DNA of 7,540 nucleotides, taken from contig WJOV01000104.1 of NCBI GenBank assembly GCA_009618475.1, positions 1-7,540 on the forward strand, written 5' to 3'. The stretch comes from Methanosarcinales archaeon (lineage in GTDB: Archaea > Halobacteriota > Syntropharchaeia > Alkanophagales > Methanospirareceae). How positions within the stretch are numbered: position 1 is the stretch's first letter; each line of letters opens with the position of its first letter. The translations under genes and the position numbers were made by a program. Positions 1 to 6,500 of the stretch are shown here, one piece after another. The notes beneath the pieces were generated by a model. That model saw only the letters and a program-made list of their open reading frames with translations. It did no database searches and was not told the origin of the DNA.

Positions 1-90
1 TACCTTGCATCTAACTACAAGAAAGCCTTTTTCGGCTTGAAATCTTTAAAGGACAATCCTGTTATTATCTACCTTGCCAACTACTGTTAA
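1..90 (+). CDS. Possible 3' end of a convergent gene, unknown product
   Basis: The plus strand is open from the window edge to TAA at 88-90, giving 29 residues that start YLASNYKKAFFGLKSLKDN and end ANYC. This is the only frame on that strand that stays open this far, and the composition looks protein-like. A T6 run at 124-129 follows 33 nt after the stop and could end transcription. I do not recognise the product. With so few codons, a gene remnant or chance is quite possible. Confidence 0.3.
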   Translation, partial: YLASNYKKAFFGLKSLKDNPVIIYLANYC

Positions 91-123
91 GTACGGGGTA
101 TAGGTGACTTATAATTCCTTTAA

Positions 124-129
124 TTTTTT
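124..129 (+). terminator. T-run after the possible convergent gene
   Basis: Six T in a row within an AT-rich stretch, 33 nt after the stop at 88-90, would be a plausible archaeal plus-strand terminator. It depends on the reading frame at 1-90 being a real gene. Confidence 0.25.
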
Positions 130-154
130 AAATATCCCCTCGATTAACAAACTC

Positions 155-166
155 CTGTTTAAACAG
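155..166. repeat. 12-bp perfect palindrome CTGTTTAAACAG
   Basis: The sequence is its own reverse complement over all 12 bases and lies in the non-coding gap. It could be a protein binding site or chance. No gene start lies close to it. Confidence 0.6.
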
Positions 167-246
167 CACGAAATTGAGCGCACGGGCTGGGATAAGAAGA
201 TAAACTTCGATACACTGACGGATAGTACTTGCTCAATATCTTGTGG

Positions 247-314
247 TATAAATTCTAAACACTAAACAAATCCAAATAACCAAAATTACAAATTCAAAAC
301 AAACCTTTACCAAA
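247..314 (-). terminator. C-free, U-rich stretch after rps7, candidate operon terminator
   Basis: The plus strand has no G for 68 bases here, so the operon transcript would have no C and would be rich in U with repeated TTTG-like steps. It begins 43 nt after the rps7 stop. Archaeal RNA polymerase terminates on T-rich tracts without needing a hairpin, and I see no strong hairpin here. The assignment rests on composition and position only. Confidence 0.4.
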
Positions 315-356
315 GAAACTATTTTTTGATTTGGATTTCCCACCTCTTACTACTAC

Positions 357-920
357 TCACCTTGCCGCCCTCGCCATTCTTTCCTTCTCCTCCTTCTTGC
401 TTATCGAATAACACTTCGCGTTTTTTGCCGCATTTATTATCTCATTAGCAAGGCACCGCTCTACACTCCTCTTGCTCTTGAATGCACACTTCTGTGTCCC
501 ATGTGCGATGAAAAGCAGTGCCTGGTCCACTTTTCTTTGCGAGGTCACATCCACCGGTTTAGGAACCAATATGCCGCCAAATCGCAACCTGATTGTTTCT
601 TCCCTCGGACCCACGTTCTGGATCGCATCCACGAGCAACTGAACCGGGTTCTCCTTCGTATCCTCATATATCAAATCAAAAGCGTTTTTAACGATTTTGT
701 AGATTTTTACTTTCTTCCCCGTGTTCTTCTCGCCCAGCATTAATTTGTTGATCAGCCGTTCCACCACGCAAACTTTTGATTGCTCAAACTGCTGTTTCGC
801 ATGCCGACCTCCTGTATGCAGCACTGACACGGGTTGGAGACTGGTGTGCCTTTCCACGCCTACGTCCGATATCTTCACTTCTGCGATGTCCCATTTATCA
901 AATATCTTATCAAATGGCAT
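357..920 (-). CDS. rps7: Ribosomal protein S7 (uS7)
   Basis: This small-subunit protein starts assembly of the 30S head and lies near the E site. The product is 187 residues, normal for archaea. Conserved segments are GGRHAKQQFEQSKVCVVERL (37-56), NPVQLLVDAIQNVGPREETI (91-110), QRKVDQALLFIAHGTQK (128-144) and a C-terminal helix region with LANEIINAAKN. The end SISKKEEKERMARAAR is complete. The ATG at 918-920 has GGAGGA at 934-929 with an 8-nt spacer, 25 nt after the rps12 stop. It is the last gene of the operon in this window. The fusA and tuf genes that often come next in archaea are not found. Confidence 0.97.
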   Translation of the reverse strand: MPFDKIFDKWDIAEVKISDVGVERHTSLQPVSVLHTGGRHAKQQFEQSKVCVVERLINKLMLGEKNTGKKVKIYKIVKNAFDLIYEDTKENPVQLLVDAIQNVGPREETIRLRFGGILVPKPVDVTSQRKVDQALLFIAHGTQKCAFKSKRSVERCLANEIINAAKNAKCYSISKKEEKERMARAAR

Positions 921-928
921 TTGTTTAT

Positions 929-934
929 TCCTCC
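929..934 (-). promoter_or_regulatory. Ribosome binding site of rps7
   Basis: GGAGGA on the minus strand, 8 nt before the ATG at 920. It is the strongest ribosome binding sequence in the window and fixes the rps7 start. Confidence 0.85.
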
Positions 935-945
935 ATTTATTCCCG

Positions 946-1374
946 TTACCTGATGACCTTCTCCTTCCTTCCTTTTATCAATTCATTCAATGATATGTCG
1001 GTTACCGCCGTTACCTTAAATCTCACGCCCGGGAGGTCCCCATACGACCTTCCTTTTCTACCTCCCACGCCCACTATCAATACCTCGTCATGCTCGTCTA
1101 TAAACTTTATGGCACCGTCACCGGGGCAAAAAGCGGTCACCTGCTTACCATTTTTGATTAACTGAACGCGAACGCATTTCCTTATTGCGGAGTTCGGCTG
1201 CTTCGCTTCTACCCCCACCTTCTCCAGAACGATAGCCCTTGCCATGTGCGCTCCTTCCAGGGGGTCCGCTTTTTTTGCTGATTTCAATGCCCTTCGAACG
1301 AACTTCTCGCTCTTCCACCTGAACGTCTTCCTACGCATCTTCGCCTTCCTTGCCGCATACAGTCCTCTCCCCAT
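946..1374 (-). CDS. rps12: Ribosomal protein S12 (uS12)
   Basis: This is a protein of the small-subunit decoding centre that monitors codon-anticodon pairing. The product is 142 residues, the normal archaeal length. It contains EAKQPNSAIRKCVRVQLIKN (56-75), where the PNSA loop (60-63) faces the decoding site. It also has the GGRKGRSYGDLPGVRFKV segment (104-121), whose Asp113 aligns with the Asp that is modified in bacterial S12. The ATG at 1374 has GAGGT at 1385-1381 with a 6-nt spacer. It lies 23 nt after the nusA stop. There is nothing odd in the protein. Confidence 0.97.
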   Translation of the reverse strand: MGRGLYAARKAKMRRKTFRWKSEKFVRRALKSAKKADPLEGAHMARAIVLEKVGVEAKQPNSAIRKCVRVQLIKNGKQVTAFCPGDGAIKFIDEHDEVLIVGVGGRKGRSYGDLPGVRFKVTAVTDISLNELIKGRKEKVIR

Positions 1375-1380
1375 ATCTTT

Positions 1381-1385
1381 ACCTC
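1381..1385 (-). promoter_or_regulatory. Ribosome binding site of rps12
   Basis: GAGGT on the minus strand, 6 nt before the ATG at 1374, in the 23-nt gap after nusA. It supports the chosen rps12 start. Confidence 0.8.
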
Positions 1386-1396
1386 AGTTTACAATA

Positions 1397-1407
1397 ATTA
1401 TAATATT
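1397..1407 (-). promoter_or_regulatory. Weak TATA-like stretch at the nusA-rps12 junction
   Basis: The minus strand is AT-only across the nusA stop (ATATTATAATTA) and centred about 28 nt before the rps12 ATG. An archaeal TATA box here would start transcription almost at the rps12 start codon. No clear BRE purine run precedes it, and the last codons of nusA (Ile-Ile-Leu-stop) explain much of the AT content. Confidence 0.2.
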
Positions 1408-1832
1408 ATCACGTTGTCTATATTTTGATTTCTTTTTACTAATAATTTTACCTTCTTTATCTTCTCCCCGTGCTTTCCGATTGCAATGCCCTTGTCTTTA
1501 TTGAATACCTCCACGTATGCGCAGATTTTGTCATTCTTGGTCAACAGCTCTATACTCTTCACATAAGCCGGACGAAACAGATTCTCTATGAATTCCTTTA
1601 TATCCGCGGAGTGTTCCACAATCTCTACTTCCTTTCTTAGCAGCTTTTTTACCTTATTTATGTTTGAACCTCCCTTACCGATAGCTAAGCCCATGTCTCC
1701 TTTTTTTACCACCATTATCACCTTATTCGCTTCGTTATCCACCACGCAATCCTTGACTCCCGCACCCGTAAGACTCTCGAATACCCCTATGCACCTTATT
1801 CCATCAGTGTCCAACTTCACGGTCAATTTCAA
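1398..1832 (-). CDS. nusA: Archaeal NusA-like transcription factor with two KH domains
   Basis: This is the short archaeal form of NusA, an RNA-binding protein thought to act in transcription elongation or termination. The 144 residues hold only two KH domains and lack the N-terminal and S1 domains of bacterial NusA. KH1 carries the GxxG loop GKGG at 52-55 within GDMGLAIGKGGSNI, and KH2 carries GKHG at 119-122 within DKGIAIGKHGEKI. The start FESLTGAGVKDCVVD (18-32) and the end NIDNVIIL match the family. The frame has a stop just upstream (TGA at 1835-1833), and the first possible start is TTG at 1832, overlapping the rpl30e stop as TTGA. A TTG at 1826 lies 7 nt after the GGTG of the ribosome binding sequence and is an alternative that drops two residues. 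Confidence 0.94.
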   Translation of the reverse strand: MKLTVKLDTDGIRCIGVFESLTGAGVKDCVVDNEANKVIMVVKKGDMGLAIGKGGSNINKVKKLLRKEVEIVEHSADIKEFIENLFRPAYVKSIELLTKNDKICAYVEVFNKDKGIAIGKHGEKIKKVKLLVKRNQNIDNVIIL

Positions 1833-2224
1833 TCACCTGCTTTTGCACTCAATGTTTTCTCTTTAGCGTGAACGTTAGAGGTCAGAACCCGTAAAAGTTC
1901 CGACTCCCCCGTATCTATAATACATAAAGAAGCAATAGAATAAGGTTTCCCGCATGCAAGCCCGAGTTCGATGTCATTCGCAGGATATTCATAAACGATG
2001 ATTCTTTCGTTCTCTTCATTACTATCCATTTCTTTTAATTTCGCTTTTAGCTCTCCCGGGCAATTAGAAGCATGAATGACTATTTTATCTCCTTTTCCAC
2101 CACCGCTCCTGATCGCTTTTATTGTCTCCCTTGTCCCTATCAGCACTTTACCGCTACTTATTACCTTTTGTAATTCCATCTCCACGTCCGAGAGCTCAAC
2201 TGATTTTCCTTTTGTCTTTGCCAT
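1829..2224 (-). CDS. rpl30e: Ribosomal protein L30e (eL30)
   Basis: This is a small RNA-binding protein of the large ribosomal subunit, L7Ae/L30e fold, in its usual archaeal place between rpoA2 and nusA. The product is 131 residues. The family core is about 12-114, with SGKVLIGTRETIKAI (24-38), KIVIHASNCPGELK (47-60), VYEYPANDIELGLACGKPY (77-95) and a final strand ending IIDTGESELL. About 17 residues follow (115-131, ending AKEKTLSAKAGD) that are not part of the usual fold. The ATG at 2224 follows the rpoA2 TAA by one base, so translation is probably coupled. A start at Met16 would also keep most of the core but lacks this coupling. The stop overlaps the nusA start in a TTGA arrangement. Confidence 0.93.
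   Translation of the reverse strand: MAKTKGKSVELSDVEMELQKVISSGKVLIGTRETIKAIRSGGGKGDKIVIHASNCPGELKAKLKEMDSNEENERIIVYEYPANDIELGLACGKPYSIASLCIIDTGESELLRVLTSNVHAKEKTLSAKAGD
1833..1839 (-). promoter_or_regulatory. Ribosome binding site for nusA, touching its TTG start
   Basis: The minus strand reads AGGTGAT just before and into the TTG at 1832. This is a long match to the complement of the archaeal 16S 3' end, but it directly abuts the first TTG. The spacing is more normal for the in-frame TTG at 1826. The site lies inside the last codons of rpl30e, which fits coupled translation. Confidence 0.55.
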
Positions 2225-2225
2225 T

Positions 2226-3578
2226 TTATCTCGCCACTAATTCTACTGCTCCTGTTCCCAGCTTTATTGGCTGCCCAACAATTACGCTCTCCGTAACGCC
2301 CTTTAGCTTATCCGTTTCGCCATACATAGCAGCCTCCAGCAGATTGTCCACCGTGACCTCAAAAGCAGCTCTCGATAGAACCGATGCTTTCTCTCCTGCT
2401 AATCCATGCCTTCCTATCTGCTTCACTTCCCCGTCCATCGTCATCGCATCTGCAATTAACGTTACATGGCGGGCATCCACGTCCAACCCTTGCTCCTCTA
2501 ACGTGTCCATCATCTCCTCGATTATCGCATTACGTGCTGCTTCTATGCCCAATACCTCCGCTATTTCTGCTATGTTATTCGTCGTTGTTCTACGGAAATC
2601 CACGCCTTCTATCCCCCGTATCTTTTTCAATCCCGAGCCCTCCGTGTACAGCATGTATTCCCCATCAGTGTCTCTCCTCACTATTACTCGCTTTATCCCC
2701 TCTATTCCCGTCACCAGCTTGTTTGACACCTTCGCCTCAAGCCTTAACAACTCGTGATAGAGGTTATTCTTCGCGTGTATTCGCAATTTGCCATCCTCTA
2801 CCGCTTCCACGAGCACGTCCTTGCCTATGTCCTTTATCTTCTCTTCTACTTCTTCTCTTTCGAGATGCCTTCTCTTCAATTCCTTTTCCTTTAGCGAAAC
2901 CCACACACTCATATCCTCTGTGGATGCCTCCACTTTGCCTATATCCTGTATATACGTCTCTTCTATTTCCATTGCCAACCCCTCTGCCTTCGTTCTATCT
3001 GATGCATACTCTTCCGCTAACTTTATCTTCATCGCGGGCGTTGATGGCTTCTTCCTCGCATCCACTATTTCTATTATCCGTGGTAAACCAAGCGTTATGT
3101 ATATCGCACCTACACCGGCATAATGGAAAGTCCGCAGCGTCATCTGTGTCCCGGGCTCGCCGATTGACTGTGCTGCAACTATTCCCACCGCTTCCCGCGG
3201 CTCCACCTTCGCTTTTTCATACTTCTCCTCTACTTTATTTAAAATCGCAGCCAGCTTTTTCACGCTTAGCTTTAGCCTTACAACCCTTAACTTCTTCTTC
3301 AATTCTTCTTTTACCTTCTCCGGTATCTCGCTTTTATTCACTTTTAGCTCTATGTCACCGAGTTTTACTTCTCCTTCCTCCCTCCTGCCCTGCATCATTA
3401 AAATATCCTCGGCGTATTCCTCCTCTATCTCCAGCTCTAATAGTTCATCGATACCAACGGTTAGCTCTACGGGCATAAAATATTCTCTTATTAGTCCTGC
3501 TGTTTCTTCCTCTACTCCTCCCCTCACCAATTCTTTTGCTACTTCTTCCTTTCCTTTCGCCGCTACTCTCATCTCCAT
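2226..3578 (-). CDS. rpoA2: DNA-directed RNA polymerase subunit A''
   Basis: This is the C-terminal third of the split largest RNA polymerase subunit, with the trigger loop and jaw. It joins A' to complete the active centre. The trigger-loop region is at 136-155 (QSIGEPGTQMTLRTFHYAG), with the conserved His152 that contacts incoming NTP in the family. After it come ITLGLPRIIEIVDARKKPST (161-180) and the C-terminal segment GEKASVLSRAAFEVTV...GQPIKLGTGAVEL. The first ATG is 6 nt after the rpoA1 stop and has only a weak GAGAG upstream. With this start the protein is 450 residues, about 60 more than usual. A second candidate start, ATG at 3398, has GAGG at 3410-3407 with 8-nt spacing and would give 390 residues, the normal length. 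The long form is kept because the extra 60 codons are open, protein-like and directly follow rpoA1. Confidence 0.96.
   Translation of the reverse strand: MEMRVAAKGKEEVAKELVRGGVEEETAGLIREYFMPVELTVGIDELLELEIEEEYAEDILMMQGRREEGEVKLGDIELKVNKSEIPEKVKEELKKKLRVVRLKLSVKKLAAILNKVEEKYEKAKVEPREAVGIVAAQSIGEPGTQMTLRTFHYAGVGAIYITLGLPRIIEIVDARKKPSTPAMKIKLAEEYASDRTKAEGLAMEIEETYIQDIGKVEASTEDMSVWVSLKEKELKRRHLEREEVEEKIKDIGKDVLVEAVEDGKLRIHAKNNLYHELLRLEAKVSNKLVTGIEGIKRVIVRRDTDGEYMLYTEGSGLKKIRGIEGVDFRRTTTNNIAEIAEVLGIEAARNAIIEEMMDTLEEQGLDVDARHVTLIADAMTMDGEVKQIGRHGLAGEKASVLSRAAFEVTVDNLLEAAMYGETDKLKGVTESVIVGQPIKLGTGAVELVAR
3407..3410 (-). promoter_or_regulatory. Possible ribosome binding site for an internal rpoA2 start
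   Basis: GAGG on the minus strand is followed by an 8-nt spacer and ATGATG at 3398-3393, in frame with rpoA2. It is a better match than anything before the first ATG at 3578. It would start a 390-residue A'' of normal family length. It could also be chance within the coding sequence (the Ala-Glu-Asp codons). Confidence 0.4.
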
Positions 3579-3584
3579 CTCTCT

Positions 3585-6500
3585 CTATGCTCCTACTTCT
3601 GCCCCTATTGCTTCTCTTATTATCTCGTCTATATCCACAACTTTTCCATACTCGCCTTTTGAAGGGTCCACGCTATCTTCGCCGTATTTAAATTGCACGA
3701 TTGTATCCCTTGTCTCTCTGACCGTTTCGTCATTCTTCACTTCGAGGTCTTGTAAAGCGTTGACGAGCCTCCTCTGGAAGTATCCACTCTGCGAAGTGCG
3801 GACTGCGGTATCCACCAATGCTTCCCTCCCGCCAACAGCGTGGAAAAAGTATTCGGTCGAGGATAAGCCATCTTTGAAAGACGATTTTACGAACCCGCGA
3901 GCATTTGCACTACGGTCTCCGGGTTTAAAGTGTGGCAACGTTCTCCCCTGGTATCCCCTTCTTATCCGTTCTCCCCTGACGGATTGTTGACCTACGCAGG
4001 CAGCCATTTGCGTTAAATTAAGAAGAGAGCCACGTGCACCTGACTTTGCCATAAGCACAGCCGCATTTTCCATACCGAGGTCTCTCTCTGCAATCGCACC
4101 AGCAGCATCTCTTGCACGACCGAGTTCCTGCATTATCAATAGTTCCAGCGTCTCCTCTAACGTCCTCCCGGGTAGAGCCTCAAGCTCTTCTGCGTCATAC
4201 GCCCTTATCAATGCATCAACTTTCTTCTCTGCTTCACGCACCGCCTCTTCTCTTATCTGCCTCTTTCCTTCACTCGGTATATCCTCATCGCTTATACCGA
4301 AGCTAAAACCGGCTTGCAGGATATAATTAATGGCAATCCGGGAAGCATCATTTATAAACCTTTTCGCAGCTTCTTCTCCGTATTGCCTGAATATTTTGTC
4401 GATTATTCGCCCTTTGAACGAGCCTATCGCCATTTCATCTATTACACCGCATATCACTTCCCCTTCCTTTATTATAACATACGCCTCACGGGGGCATTTC
4501 TCCTTCTCGCATACCAAACCTCTCTCAATGCACTTCTCGCACATCTTCCCTCGAAATTGTAAGTTCAATTCCTTCGGTAATATCATGCCGAATATTTGCT
4601 TTCCCGTCCAATAAGGGACTTCCATGCCAATGCCCGGAGGAGACACGAATGTCCCCGCAGGCGCTCCTAAATCGTCAATATCTATTTTCCTCAATACCTC
4701 CAGCACTTCTTCCTTCTCAAACCTCTTTTCTCCATGCGTAAGTAAAAATAAACCCGTAATGTGATCATGGATGCCACCTATAATTGGTCTGCCAAATCTC
4801 GGCGATATTATATTGTGCTGCACCGCCATCAGGATCTTTGCCTCTGCCCTCGCTTCTTCGGTCTGCAAAACGTGAAGGTTCATCTCGTCACCGTCATAAT
4901 CGGCATTGTAAGGTGGACAAACGGCAGGATTTAACCTGAACGTCTTACCGGGCATTACACGCACGTAATGTGCCATTAAGCTCACTCTATGCAGAGATGG
5001 CTGTCGGTTGAACAACACGATGTCCCCATCCCCGATATGCCGTTCTACCTTCCACCCGACGTCTATCTCTTCTCCTAACGCCTCGTAATTGCTTTCCGTT
5101 ATTTTTACCTTTTTACCATCCGCTCTTCTCACGTAATTCGCACCCGGATGTTCTCTCCCCTTCATTACTATCTCCTTCATGCGCCCGAGGTTTCTTTCGG
5201 TCACGTTAACGCCGATTGTCAGCTCTTTTGCTATCTCTTCGGGCACTCCAACTTCATCTATGTCTATGTCCGGGTCAGGAGATATAACCGTTCGAGCGGA
5301 AAAATTCACTCTCTTTCCTGATAGCGAACCTCTAAACCTGCCTTCCTTTCCTTTTAATCGCTGCGACATCGTCTTAAGCGGTCTGCCACTCCGGTGCCTC
5401 GCAGGTGGTAACCCCGCAATCTCGTTATCGAAATAGGTGCTTACGTGGTATTGAAGAAGCTCCCACAGGTCCTCTATTATTAACTGCGGTGCACCGGCAT
5501 CTCTATTTTCCATAAATCGCTGATTTATCCTTATTATATCCACCAATTTATGTGTCAGGTCGTCCTCGCTTCGTTGTCCGCTTTCTAACGTAATGGACGG
5601 TCTCGCGGTTACTGGCGGAACCGGTAATACCGTAAGCACCATCCACTCCGGTCTTGCATCTTTTGCACGCATTCCGAAAAGGGCTATCTCTTCGTCTGGT
5701 ATCCTTTCAAGTCGCTCTCTCACATCGGTAGGCATTAATCTACGCTCTCTCTCTTTTTCATCTATTTCTACGTACGCGGTGGGCTTATCATATTTTACGA
5801 CCCTCTGGGGCAACCCGCAGTAAACGTTTAGCTTTTCTTCTTCTTCTTTTTTTACTGTGTACGTCTTATCTTTACCGGTTATCACCCATCTATTGTCTAT
5901 TTCTTTCCTGATAGTGGCGTTTTTAGAAAGTGGACTTCCCTCCCTTGCGAACGTCTTCTTCAATTCTTCCGGGATAACGCCTTCGTTTATGCCATTCTCT
6001 AATCCCGCACTCGCCGCCTCCGTATTAATGCTAAACAAATAATCCCCGCAATACGTGCATACGCCTTTTTTCGATGCTTCTTTGAACACTCGCTTCACTA
6101 CTTCTCCAACGTCCGTTTGCTTCTCTCTTTGCAGCTCTATTTCTCTTAAAAAGCTCCTCTTTTCGCCCGCATCGTATATGTTTAGCTCCCCATCCTCTTT
6201 CTTGATAATGAACATATTTTTACCTGTTACTACTACCCATTCACCATTCTTTTCTTTTGTAACGCCTACGTCATTCGAAAGTGGAACGTCGTTAGTTTTG
6301 AATACGTCGCACAATTCTTCCGGGATAACGCCTTTGTTTAACCCACGTTCTGTTTCTGCATCTGCATCTGCATCTGTGACTGAGCACAAAAAATACTCGC
6401 CCTCCAGCAAAACCCTTCCACACTTCCTGCATGTCGCATTCAGCATCCGGTATATCAATTTAGCATACCCTACGTGTATAACGGGAGCAGCAAGCTCAAT

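Larger units (their letters stand above)
91..356. other. Non-coding, AT-rich gap after the operon
   Basis: No recognisable gene lies here. The gap holds a T-run at 124-129, a perfect 12-bp palindrome at 155-166, a 7-bp inverted repeat (ATTGAGC at 173-179 and GCTCAAT at 231-237), and the G-free stretch at 247-314. An open plus-strand frame from GTG at 104 to TAA at 263-265 (53 codons) exists, but its product resembles nothing I know and I do not call it a gene. Confidence 0.7.

Noticed and set aside
23..38. Hairpin AAGCC-TTTTTC-GGCTT
   Set aside because: The stem is only 5 bp, it lies inside the possible reading frame at 1-90, and it is far from any gene end where it could act as a terminator.
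245..252. TATA-like GGTATAAA on the plus strand
   Set aside because: No plus-strand gene follows within a useful distance. The downstream plus-strand frames are shadows of rps7 and rps12.
2384..3478. Long plus-strand open frame of 364 codons opposite rpoA2
   Set aside because: It is a low-complexity Ser/Leu/Pro-rich shadow of the rpoA2 codons on the other strand and matches no family.
5821..5830. 10-bp palindrome TAAACGTTTA at the end of module copy 2
   Set aside because: It falls on the Leu-Asn-Val-Tyr codons, and copy 1 does not keep it, so it is not a shared property of the element.
5814..6401. An intein in rpoA1
   Set aside because: The inserts are about 78 residues each, with no N-terminal Cys/Ser block, no endonuclease motifs and no C-terminal His-Asn followed by Cys/Ser/Thr.
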